Shown: positions 15,001 to 21,858 of the stretch, piece by piece
How positions within the stretch are numbered: the first letter of the stretch is position 1
Layout: each line of letters begins with the position of its first letter
NCBI GenBank assembly: GCA_964613075.1
Contig: CAZTFV010000009.1
Coordinates: 1 to 21,858, forward strand
Direction: 5' to 3'
Source: CAYWEP01 sp964613075
GTDB lineage: Bacteria; Patescibacteriota; Microgenomatia; Levybacterales; UBA12049
DNA length: 21,858 bases
Translations under genes and position numbers: made by a program
Notes under the pieces: generated by a model
Databases searched by the model: none
What the model was told of the DNA's origin: nothing
What the model saw: only the letters and a program-made list of their open reading frames with translations

Positions 15001-16278
15001 TTAGTAATATAACATTACAGGGAAGTGGACGGTTGACTCTTTGGCTTCTTTGAGCGCGAAGCGCGTTTGCGTATACAGCGTATACAGTACATCGCCTTTC
15101 TCTACTTTCTCGCCGATTTTTTTTGAGAGAAAGATGCCGGCTTTTTTTTCTTTCGGCGCACCCAGTATTTTGGTCAGGATAGTCACGTTTTTGCTGTGAA
15201 TTTTTCGGACAGTACCTTTCTTTTTGGCAATAATCTGACAACTGAAGCGGCCGGGTTTTAGGTCTTCACTGTCGATATTCGGATTACCTCCCTGGGCTTT
15301 TATTATCTCCTGCATTTTTTCCCAGGCTTGTCCCTCATGGAGTAGTGAGGTCGTCCAGCCCATTGCATTCCCGTAGTTTTTTTTGACACTATCGCGAAGC
15401 GTTTTGGGAGAATCTTTTAAGCAAAGCTCAAGCAGATTGCCGGCGAGGTGGAGGCTTCGAATTTCAAGGTCAAGTGGGCGATTTTTCTTTTGTTGCAGCA
15501 CCCGTATTGCCTCGCGTGTTTCAAGGACGGGTCCGATGCCACGGCCGAAAGGCTCATCGGTCTTATGAATAAGCGGTTTGAGTTTTATATGAAATCTTTC
15601 GGCAAGGTACAAAAACTTTTTTCCCAGGAGCTCCGCGTCTTTTAGTGTATGCACTTTTACTGTTTCACCGTAGGGGATATCGATAACGACATGATTTGAA
15701 CCAAAGGCGATTTTTTTGGCCATGATCGAGACGAGAATTTTGTCAAAGCTTTCAAACAGTAATGGCTCTTCGACTTTGATGATAATGTCATCGGCTGGCG
15801 CGATATTGACGCTGCCTCCCCAAACAATGCACCCGCCGGTTTTTTTAACAATTTCATAAATTTTATCTTTTGAGAAATCAACAGGGGCAAGTACTTCCAT
15901 ATCATCAGCAGTGCCTCCCGGGGTAGTGATGGCGCGGCTTGATGATTTGGGGATCGTATAACCTGCCGCTGCTATAATTGGTACGATGATAAGTGTTGTC
16001 CTTGTGCCGGGGAGACCTCCGATTGAATGCTTGTCGGCAACAATGCCTTTGAACTTGAGGCGTTCGCCTGTCTCAACCATTGCACGGGTTAAATAGTAGA
16101 GTTCTTGGTCGGTAAAGCCTTTTGAATATCCTGACGCGGCAAAGTATGTGGTCAGTACATCGCCGAAGCGCTTATTGGCGATGTCGTCCATAATTGCGTA
16201 GACTTCTTTATAGGATAACTTCTGGCCTGTTAATTTTTTTCTGATTGCATCAAGCGATAGCGTATCTTTATGTACCAA
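15001..16278 (-). CDS. AMP phosphorylase / thymidine phosphorylase family protein
   Basis: The family splits nucleosides or nucleoside monophosphates with phosphate, releasing the base. The 425-residue product has the phosphate/substrate stretch DKHSIGGLPGTRTTLIIVP (82-100), SSSRAITTPGGTADDMEV (112-129) and WGGSVNIAPADDIII (153-167). These resemble archaeal AMP phosphorylase (KHSIGG, GGxxNxAPADD) more than bacterial thymidine phosphorylase (KHSTGG). AMP phosphorylase feeds the AMP-to-ribulose-bisphosphate route in archaea and some CPR bacteria; no RuBisCO or ribose-1,5-bisphosphate isomerase gene is in this window. The N-terminal domain of about 80 residues found in archaeal AMP phosphorylases is missing. 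The start is TTG at 16278, supported by GGAGG (16286-16290 on this strand). The TTG directly abuts the TAG of the small gene upstream. Confidence 0.88.
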   Translation of the reverse strand: MVHKDTLSLDAIRKKLTGQKLSYKEVYAIMDDIANKRFGDVLTTYFAASGYSKGFTDQELYYLTRAMVETGERLKFKGIVADKHSIGGLPGTRTTLIIVPIIAAAGYTIPKSSSRAITTPGGTADDMEVLAPVDFSKDKIYEIVKKTGGCIVWGGSVNIAPADDIIIKVEEPLLFESFDKILVSIMAKKIAFGSNHVVIDIPYGETVKVHTLKDAELLGKKFLYLAERFHIKLKPLIHKTDEPFGRGIGPVLETREAIRVLQQKKNRPLDLEIRSLHLAGNLLELCLKDSPKTLRDSVKKNYGNAMGWTTSLLHEGQAWEKMQEIIKAQGGNPNIDSEDLKPGRFSCQIIAKKKGTVRKIHSKNVTILTKILGAPKEKKAGIFLSKKIGEKVEKGDVLYTLYTQTRFALKEAKESTVHFPVMLYY

Positions 16279-16425
16279 CTAGAATCCTCCTTTTACCTGT
16301 TCGATTGCGAGCCTGATAATCGTTTTTATAAAGTTAAGAATAAAATAAAAAAAGCCGTTAATAATACGGTAAATTGTTGGCCAGATCTTTTTTAAGATAA
16401 CAACGATAGGGTTAGGTTGCTCCAT
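16279..16425 (-). CDS. Small membrane or amphipathic peptide, 48 residues
   Basis: A short ATG-to-TAG frame I translated by hand. The peptide begins MEQPNPIVVILKKIWPTIYR, continues with a very hydrophobic stretch (IINGFFYFILNF, residues 21-32) and ends KTIIRLAIEQVKGGF. It is basic and mostly hydrophobic or amphipathic, suggesting a membrane-associated peptide. Its last codons AAA-GGA-GGA-TTC supply the Shine-Dalgarno site of the phosphorylase gene, and its TAG is immediately followed by that gene's TTG. This argues for real translation and coupling. I recognise no family. A leader peptide or a small membrane partner are both possible. It could also be fortuitous, as no strong Shine-Dalgarno site precedes its own ATG. 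Confidence 0.6.
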   Translation of the reverse strand: MEQPNPIVVILKKIWPTIYRIINGFFYFILNFIKTIIRLAIEQVKGGF

Positions 16426-16436
16426 AATTTTCTTTT

Positions 16437-16580
16437 GATGCTAGACGCTAGAAACTGGATGTTAGAACTTGACATTAGAGAATAGAGGGTAGATTCTGTC
16501 TTCTAATTTCCAACTTCAAGATACGTTCATGAAACTGAACGTATCAAGATCCAGCTTCAAATATCAAGCGTCTAGTCTCA
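16437..16580. repeat. AT-rich interspersed inverted repeat, copy 2, with inner hairpin
   Basis: The spacer between the sortase and the small membrane peptide contains GATGCTAGACGCTAGAAACT at its left end, related to the copy at 12570, and GCGTCTAGTCTC at its right end, the inverse of the left end. Inside is a perfect 10-base stem, GATACGTTCA (16520-16529) and TGAACGTATC (16536-16545), around a 6-base loop. No U-tract follows the inner stem in either direction. Confidence 0.7.
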
Positions 16581-16587
16581 ATTTTAT

Positions 16588-17316
16588 CTATAGTTTCTCC
16601 AATCTCGCCTTTATCACTAGTCTCTGCCAGACAGTTCCGGGTGGAGTACACGTGATTACTGTCAGATAGCTGTCGTCGTACTCTTGCATCAACGGCGATG
16701 TGTCAGTCGGAACGACAACTCTTATAGTAACGATTTTGTACGTATACGAAATGTTTCCTATATCTGCGATAATCTCATCGCCAATTTTGAGAGTATGGGC
16801 ATTTGCAAAGATCGTTTTGTAATTATTGGGATTAAATAGTTGTGGCAGGGTTGAGTGTCCGAATATTACCGCATTGCCTTTATCAGGAGGAACAGCAGTA
16901 CCACCGTAATTTATCAGATGTTCATCAACGTTGTAATCAAGCGTTGAGACGAGCGCATTCCGCACGCTGATTTTGGGGATGCTTAGTGTATAGAGGGGAA
17001 TTTTTGCCGAAGTTTGCGTTCCTTTGTAGGTCGGGAACCAATTTTGTGCGTCTGAATAATCTACACCGCGTAGTGAATCAACTGTTGCAGCAATGAGGCT
17101 TTGCATGTTTGCCTTATTAAGAACTGTAGTCTTTGGAACAGGTGCGGTAAAGCCCGCTGATGCGTATACCGGCTGGAAGTAGACTTTCCAGGATATGAGC
17201 GGAAAGAAGAAATAGAGCAAGAAAAGCATTCCAAATACTGACATCGCAAGTCCGAGGTAGCGGATTGCTTTGCGCACCATGCGGCTGTTATTTTTTTTGT
17301 AATAGTACTTATTCAT
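16588..17316 (-). CDS. Sortase family transpeptidase
   Basis: Sortases cleave a C-terminal sorting signal and attach the protein to a nucleophile at the cell surface. The 242-residue product has a basic N-terminus, a membrane helix (about 20-42), and the sortase barrel from about residue 105 (IPLYTLSIPKISVRNALV). The catalytic triad is visible: H154 in VIFGHSTLP, C223 in LTVITCTPPG, and R232 in WQRLVIKARL. The subclass is uncertain; I see no clear LPxTG-type substrate in the window. The ATG at 17316 overlaps the end of the upstream surface-protein gene by 8 bases, so the two are almost certainly cotranscribed and translationally coupled. The upstream protein is therefore a candidate partner, although its C-terminus (KNIKIVIHSNE) carries no obvious sorting signal. 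Confidence 0.93.
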   Translation of the reverse strand: MNKYYYKKNNSRMVRKAIRYLGLAMSVFGMLFLLYFFFPLISWKVYFQPVYASAGFTAPVPKTTVLNKANMQSLIAATVDSLRGVDYSDAQNWFPTYKGTQTSAKIPLYTLSIPKISVRNALVSTLDYNVDEHLINYGGTAVPPDKGNAVIFGHSTLPQLFNPNNYKTIFANAHTLKIGDEIIADIGNISYTYKIVTIRVVVPTDTSPLMQEYDDSYLTVITCTPPGTVWQRLVIKARLEKL

Positions 17317-19906
17317 TGCTGTGGATAACTATTTTTATGTTTTTACTTATCCTCGGCAGAATTTGCGGGAGGACGGGAATAGGCGGCATGAGCGTAATAT
17401 CGACATTGTCAACCTGAGGCAGCTTTGTCAGTAATTCCTCTGCTTCTATAAACGATTTGCCGGTCAGTTCTTCTTGCAGAGAAGACGTATCGAGTTTTGG
17501 CATCAGACCGCCGGTGATTTTTACCTTAGCTTCGATTTCCTTTTCATCCTTTTGCTTTACATCGCTTAGCGTATTGGTAATGCCATTCTGCGAAACGTTT
17601 CCTTCATTAGTGAAGCGGTTTTTGACGACTGATGCTGAATACTCTTGCAGATCGCTTTTGGCATAGGTGAAGTATGTAAAACTGACTGTTGCAGAAAGCG
17701 TTACGGATTTTGCCTCTTTCCCCTCTTCTTTATCAAATTTTTTCTTTGCCAGCGTCACGTCACTGAAGACCGGCAGAATTTCTTCATCTCCCGATATTTT
17801 TTTGCCTATTTCTTCCTTTGCTTTTCCCTGAAGGGATTTTGGTAGTTCTTCTTCTAATTTAGCAACATCTTTTTTTGAGACGACGGTTACCTCTTTTTTC
17901 GAACCGCCTGAGAATGCATTTTCGTTTTTGGCAGCAAGGGAGCTATTGCCTCCGACAGTGAATTTTGTATTGGAGGGCAAGTTGTATTCTTTTCCGATTT
18001 TACTTGCGGTGACGGCAACTTGTGCCGTACCTGATTTTATACCGCTAAAGATATCACCGGAGGCTGAACCTATCGTAACATCTTTATCAAGTGTGAACTC
18101 AAGATTATTGGATGAGGTAATTTTTGTTCCTTCGGAAAGGGTTTTTTTACTATCAGAACTATTAAATAGTGTAACTGTCCCTTTGGCTTTATCGCCTATC
18201 TCTTTCTTACCTGTTGTCTGTGTTGTGACTTTACCGGACAGATCGACTGCTATGCTTTTAGCGCTTAAGGTATTTTGCGCAAAATCGTTATCTGAGGTAA
18301 GAGAAAAGGTAATGGTTTCTTCCTCTGAGATAGGTTTTGGCGTAACATCAAGTGTCACTGTAGCACGAAGCTGGAAGACGTATAGGAGAATAAGCCCGAC
18401 AATAAGTAGAATTACTGCCGGAACAATAAGCATGAGTTTTCCGCCCCGACCGATGAGTCCTCCGGATGCGCGAATTCCTTGCATAGTCATAGACGCGAGT
18501 GTTCCTGCTATCATGCTTATGATACCTGTTCCAGAAAATCTTTTTCCTTGTCTATTCTTTTCCACCCGACTTCTTTGGGGTGGTGAGTGATCAACGCTTT
18601 CTTCCAGCGGTTCCGGCTCACGCCGCGTCAAACGCGGCTCACGCAGATTGTCGTGCTCATTCATCGCAATTGCGTGGGTTGCTTCATGGTCCAGGTGAGC
18701 TTTATGGGAGATGATTTTATGCGCTGCAGGTTTTTCTTCATGTTCCACTTCTCTTTTTTCTTCCGCTGGCTCCATTTCCTCCTTTCCACCTTGTGAGATA
18801 TCTTCATCGACTACAAATCCGAAACTGGCAGCATCTGCGCCAGCCGTGGCGATTTTTAGCGGTTTTACTACCTCTTCTTTCCCATCCTCCTCTACTTTTC
18901 TAGCCTTTGTTTCCTCCTTGCCCGCCACAACTTTCTTGTCATCCGTAGCCCTTCGGGTCTGAGTTCTTCGAGTCCGAGCCTCAGAGTCGAGGACCTCAGG
19001 GTCGAAGACTTCAGCGGAGGATGGAGCGTCGGAGGGTACCCTCCCTTTTTTATCCACAAACGTTTTTATTTCCATAGCGGTTTTGTCAACTTCGCTGCCT
19101 AGGACAGCAAAACCCATTTGTTCGGCTGCGCCAAATACAACCGCGCGATGGTCAAACCCTGGAGGGAGCACTGATATCTGCGGCACATGGAGGAATGGTA
19201 AGCTTTTACTCCACTGGTGCGAAATAAAATCCTGCGCAAGCTCCTCACTCTTTCCGTTAAAAATGATAAGACGCGACGGCAGCACTTCAACATCGGTAAA
19301 ATGTTTGAGTACGGTATCCACGGTTGTCACCGGAGAATCGTCAATCAGGTCGGTTATTTTGGTTTCGATAACACGTCCTGCACGAACTAGTGATATTGAG
19401 ACGGATTTTCTGCCGATCTGGACGAGGAGGGCTGAGATCGGAGCCCCTTCCTCCTCCTGCATAAGGTGAGTGATTGCTTCGGATATAACGAGAAAACCGA
19501 TAGGAGTAAGACTTAAGGCATCGCAAACCTTTTTCAGCGTAGCGAGGTATTCCTTTCTAATTTTTTTTTCCTCAACCCACTCGTCTTTTACCCCGAAGAC
19601 TGTCTTATGAGTTTCAACATCGGCAGGAAGGGTCTCCTCTGCACGGCTTATGGTTTTGTCTAATACATCGAGCCATTCATCAAGCGGCGCTTCCTGCAAA
19701 CGGGTTTGGAAATACTCTTCATGCTGTCCGACGACTGCTATTTTTCCTTGTAACTCGCGGAAAACCACGGCCGTTACTTTTTCATCTCTTAAGAGAAGCG
19801 CAAGCAGGTACTCTGGTTTTTCTTTCTTTCCTAAAATTTGCGGAATAGGTAGCTTCATAAGACGTGCAATTGTTAAATTGCTACATTGCTTCATTGTTGA
19901 GAACAT
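17309..19906 (-). CDS. PilM/FtsA-like domain fused to membrane helix and baseplate-J-like domain
   Basis: The 865-residue protein has three parts. Residues about 30-270 resemble an actin-fold domain of the PilM/FtsA type: a first strand pair (LLALLLRDEKVTAVVF, VVG), a second (ISALLVQIGRKSVSISLVRAG), and a final SVLPPGFDHRAVVFGAAEQMG. A charged, repetitive, Glu/Lys-rich linker follows (about 275-455). After one membrane helix (about 491-513, LMLIVPAVILLIVGLILLYV) comes a baseplate J/gp47-like outer region: GTVTLFNSS (576-584), GTKITSSNNLEFTLDKDVTI, then AQVAVTASKIGKEYNLPSN. The outer part would face the cell surface. The ATG at 19906 has AGGA ten bases upstream but lies inside an inverted repeat; an in-frame ATG at 19858 would drop 16 residues. 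The sortase gene overlaps its end. Its function is unknown; a surface-anchored appendage or adhesion role is inference. Confidence 0.8.
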   Translation of the reverse strand: MFSTMKQCSNLTIARLMKLPIPQILGKKEKPEYLLALLLRDEKVTAVVFRELQGKIAVVGQHEEYFQTRLQEAPLDEWLDVLDKTISRAEETLPADVETHKTVFGVKDEWVEEKKIRKEYLATLKKVCDALSLTPIGFLVISEAITHLMQEEEGAPISALLVQIGRKSVSISLVRAGRVIETKITDLIDDSPVTTVDTVLKHFTDVEVLPSRLIIFNGKSEELAQDFISHQWSKSLPFLHVPQISVLPPGFDHRAVVFGAAEQMGFAVLGSEVDKTAMEIKTFVDKKGRVPSDAPSSAEVFDPEVLDSEARTRRTQTRRATDDKKVVAGKEETKARKVEEDGKEEVVKPLKIATAGADAASFGFVVDEDISQGGKEEMEPAEEKREVEHEEKPAAHKIISHKAHLDHEATHAIAMNEHDNLREPRLTRREPEPLEESVDHSPPQRSRVEKNRQGKRFSGTGIISMIAGTLASMTMQGIRASGGLIGRGGKLMLIVPAVILLIVGLILLYVFQLRATVTLDVTPKPISEEETITFSLTSDNDFAQNTLSAKSIAVDLSGKVTTQTTGKKEIGDKAKGTVTLFNSSDSKKTLSEGTKITSSNNLEFTLDKDVTIGSASGDIFSGIKSGTAQVAVTASKIGKEYNLPSNTKFTVGGNSSLAAKNENAFSGGSKKEVTVVSKKDVAKLEEELPKSLQGKAKEEIGKKISGDEEILPVFSDVTLAKKKFDKEEGKEAKSVTLSATVSFTYFTYAKSDLQEYSASVVKNRFTNEGNVSQNGITNTLSDVKQKDEKEIEAKVKITGGLMPKLDTSSLQEELTGKSFIEAEELLTKLPQVDNVDITLMPPIPVLPQILPRISKNIKIVIHSNE

Positions 19907-19955
19907 AGCTGATTTATCCTAACAATGTAACAATATAACAATGAAACAATTATTG
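19867..19955. repeat. Inverted repeat of CAATTGTT/AACAATG units across a gene start
   Basis: The arms are at 19867-19898 and 19921-19955, both built from repeated ACAAT/ATTGT words (CAATTGTTAAATTG on one side, CAATGAAACAATTATTG on the other). The central 22 bases hold the ATG at 19906 and an AGGA. The 5' end of the surface-protein gene thus overlaps the repeat, which leaves its first residues doubtful. Confidence 0.65.
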
Positions 19956-19957
19956 TT

Positions 19958-19985
19958 TTTAGTTCTCGACAAGCTCGAACAATAA
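19958..19985. repeat. Short palindromic repeat, second copy of the 3695 type
   Basis: TTTAGTTCTCGACAAGCTCG followed by AACAATAA. Read on the other strand this is the same TTATTGTTCGAGC...GTCGAGAACTAAA element as at 3695-3731, but with only a two-base centre. It also contains the GACAAGCTC core of the nusA-infB repeats. It lies just after the alaS stop. It can form a small hairpin on the alaS mRNA, but no U-tract follows. Confidence 0.6.
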
Positions 19986-20000
19986 GAGCTTTATCGCTAT

Positions 20001-21857
20001 TTAACCTTGCACAACCGCATACAATCTCTTCTGATTCTTACCCAGATTCTCTTGCTTTACTATCTTAACCGATTTTAGCTTTCCTGTAAAATCAACATGA
20101 GGTCCACCGCAGAATTCAATAGAGTACGCAGCTTTATACGACTTACTCGTATCGCCGATAAAATAGATTTTGGACTTGTCTCCATATGTATCCATGAAAA
20201 GACCAATTGCACCCATTTTGTGTGCTTTGTCTGTTGGGATTAGTTCAGAGTGGACTGGAAGATTCTCCTGTATCTTCTGATTCACTATGCCTTCAATACA
20301 ATAAATATCCTGATCGGTCAAACGTTTGTCATAATTGAAGTCAAAGCGTATCCTTTCCTCGGTAATATTTGATCCTGTCTGGTGCACATGGTTTCCTAAC
20401 ACATCACGGAGAGCTTGATGGAGAAGATGCGTTGCAGTGTGCCCCATGATTGTTCGCTCCGAGTGGTCTGCCAATCCGCCACGAAATTTCTTTTCAGCAC
20501 CTGCCTTAGAGAGAGATTTGTGCTCTTTCATTTTCTCAGCAAATGCCTGATTATCAAATGTATACCCTAAACTTTTTATCTGCGTTGGTGATAAGCCATG
20601 AGTCGTATAAAGAAGAAATGCATCTTCGGCTGAGATTTCAACTGTTTGTCCCATGATTTCGTCCCCTGTTCTTTTTCCGGTGACTTGTCCTGAGCGTATT
20701 GAAGGATATTTTTTCTCGATAAACTTTTTTGCTTTCTCGCGGGTTGTGCGGTATGTCTTCTCTTCTTCAAGAAGGGTGTATGTAATCTGTTCATATTTTT
20801 CAACCAGATAAGGGTCGGTTTGCTTATATTGGTCTACTATTGCCTCGATGATTGGTTCTATTTCTTTTCCTTGCAAGAGATAAAAGTTATCCAAACCGCG
20901 TCGTACCAAACGGCGAAGAATATATCCTTGTTCGGTGTTCGAGGGTGTAACCCCGGCATGAATTATGAAAACGCTTGCCAGGAAGTGGTCGGTGATTATT
21001 CGCATTGGATGCTCCTGCTTTTTATAAGGGTTTTTTGTTTGCTGTTCGATTATTCTGATAATTGGAGACAGGAGCGTGGTCTTAAAAATATCATCCTTAT
21101 TTTCAATAGCTGCGATAAAACGCTCAAGGCCACCGCCGAAGTCGACATTTTGCTTTGGCAAATTTTTGAAACTGCCGTCTGCTTGTTTTATATACTGCAT
21201 AAAGACGCTATTTCCGATTTCGAAAAAGCGCCCGCAGTTACAGTTGATGTGACATTTTTCTCCAAATTTTGGATCATGGGGAAGACCAAAATCGAAAAAC
21301 ACTTCACTGTCCGGACCACCCGGTTCGCCTGCGGGCATATTCTCGGGTGTACCTGTCCGTGACCACCAGTTTTTTTCAGTGCCATAGTAAAAGATTCGGT
21401 CTTTTGGATCCAAATTGACACTTTCAAATAACTCTTTCCAGATAACTGCCGATTCTTCATCTTTTGGAATATTTTTGTATCCCTTAAAGACACTCACGCA
21501 TAATTTTTCAGCGGGAATTCCCAACTCCTGGGTTAAAAACTCAAAGAACCATGGCAACTGTTCTTTCTTAAAATAGTCACCAAGACTCCAATTGCCCATC
21601 ATGCGGAAGAATGTCGTATGCTTGCTATCGCCGATCTCTTCAATATCTTGTGCCCTGAAGCAATTTTGCACATTTACCAGTCTCGTTCCTTGTGAATGAG
21701 GCTCGCCCAGCAAATATGGAACAAGTGCTTGCATACCCGATCCGGTGAAGAGCGTTGTCGGGTCGTTTATCGGCACCAAAGGAGCGTTGGCGATTCTCTT
21801 GTGTCCCCGCTCCTCAAAAAACGAGATGTATTTTTTTACAATATCCGAGGCTGTCAT
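20001..21857 (-). CDS. alaS: Alanine--tRNA ligase (short form without C-Ala)
   Basis: AlaRS charges tRNA-Ala and removes mischarged Ser or Gly. The 618-residue protein starts at an ATG at the very edge of the window. Class II catalytic motifs are present: NDPTTLFTGSGMQ (31-43), HTTFFRMMGNWSLGDYF (80-96) and NVDFGGGLERF (237-247). The CPR-like segments NWWSRTGTPENMPAGEPGGP (163-182) and CHINCNCGRFFEIGNSVFMQ (202-221) are also present. The editing domain has HTATH (473-477) and CGGPH (583-587), with all four zinc-ligand-type residues. It ends soon after, so the C-Ala oligomerisation domain of full-length AlaRS (about 875 residues) is missing. Residues 385-392 (PSIRSGQV) are encoded by a palindromic repeat half-element. 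No tRNA gene is nearby. Confidence 0.97.
   Translation of the reverse strand: MTASDIVKKYISFFEERGHKRIANAPLVPINDPTTLFTGSGMQALVPYLLGEPHSQGTRLVNVQNCFRAQDIEEIGDSKHTTFFRMMGNWSLGDYFKKEQLPWFFEFLTQELGIPAEKLCVSVFKGYKNIPKDEESAVIWKELFESVNLDPKDRIFYYGTEKNWWSRTGTPENMPAGEPGGPDSEVFFDFGLPHDPKFGEKCHINCNCGRFFEIGNSVFMQYIKQADGSFKNLPKQNVDFGGGLERFIAAIENKDDIFKTTLLSPIIRIIEQQTKNPYKKQEHPMRIITDHFLASVFIIHAGVTPSNTEQGYILRRLVRRGLDNFYLLQGKEIEPIIEAIVDQYKQTDPYLVEKYEQITYTLLEEEKTYRTTREKAKKFIEKKYPSIRSGQVTGKRTGDEIMGQTVEISAEDAFLLYTTHGLSPTQIKSLGYTFDNQAFAEKMKEHKSLSKAGAEKKFRGGLADHSERTIMGHTATHLLHQALRDVLGNHVHQTGSNITEERIRFDFNYDKRLTDQDIYCIEGIVNQKIQENLPVHSELIPTDKAHKMGAIGLFMDTYGDKSKIYFIGDTSKSYKAAYSIEFCGGPHVDFTGKLKSVKIVKQENLGKNQKRLYAVVQG
20682..20708. 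repeat. Repeat half-element inside the alaS reading frame
   Basis: GTCCTGAGCGTATTGAAGGA within this interval matches GTCCTGAGTATATCGAAGGA of the nusA-infB spacer repeat at 17 of 20 positions by eye. It keeps the alaS frame open, encoding PSIRSGQV, and lies in a loop between the catalytic and editing parts of the protein. Confidence 0.65.
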
Positions 21858-21858
21858 G

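Noticed and set aside
14990..15241. 84-residue N-terminal extension of MltG
   Set aside because: It lies within the phosphorylase coding region, looks like shadow translation, and precedes an ideal membrane-anchor start at 14989.
17928..18590. 220-residue + strand open frame opposite the surface-protein gene
   Set aside because: It is antisense to a convincing coding region, is rich in Val/Ser/Pro as expected of a shadow, and shows no family motifs.
20820..21362. 180-residue + strand open frame opposite alaS
   Set aside because: It is antisense to conserved AlaRS motifs and has Cys/Phe-rich shadow-like composition.

Overview
This looks like a chromosomal segment of a Candidate Phyla Radiation (Patescibacteria) bacterium, most likely of the Microgenomates type. 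The assignment is inferred from protein character, not from a marker-gene tree. The signs are an IF2 with almost no N-terminal domain, an alanyl-tRNA synthetase without the C-Ala domain, a protease-less Lon ATPase, an archaeal-type AMP phosphorylase, a sortase, a baseplate-J-like surface protein, and short palindromic repeats in the spacers. Stops are mostly TAA or TAG. One gene (12707-13339) ends in TGA, which fits the standard bacterial code rather than UGA-glycine recoding.

The left and middle part, 1-14021, is all on the + strand. It begins with translation and RNA metabolism: nusA, infB, a degenerate DHH protein in the usual nrnA position, a membrane-anchored PsbP-like protein, rpsO and pnp. 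Next come a Lon-type AAA+ ATPase without protease domain, RNase J, the DNA translocase FtsK, a RodZ-like membrane HTH protein, and two small membrane proteins resembling DUF948 and YtxH. The order nusA-infB-(nrnA)-rpsO-pnp is the classical bacterial backbone, but rbfA, truB and ribF are absent from it.

The right part, 14042-21857, is on the - strand and converges on the + block with a gap of only 20 bases. In transcription order it holds alaS, a large fusion of a PilM/FtsA-like domain, a membrane segment and a baseplate-J-like domain, a sortase overlapping it by 8 bases, a 48-residue membrane peptide not in conventional gene size range, an AMP/thymidine phosphorylase starting at TTG, and mltG. 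The fusion protein, the sortase and MltG suggest a cell-envelope theme.

Two patterns run through the window. First, several + strand genes have a sigma-70-like promoter whose -10 box ends 6 to 12 bases before the ATG and have no Shine-Dalgarno site, suggesting leaderless or nearly leaderless mRNAs. Genes inside operons more often show Shine-Dalgarno sites. Second, several families of short palindromic repeats fill the spacers (nusA-infB, 3695-3731, rpsO-pnp, ftsK-rodZ, 16437-16580, 19867-19985). One half-element sits inside the alaS reading frame. I saw no rRNA, tRNA, CRISPR array, transposase, prophage or convincing intrinsic terminator.
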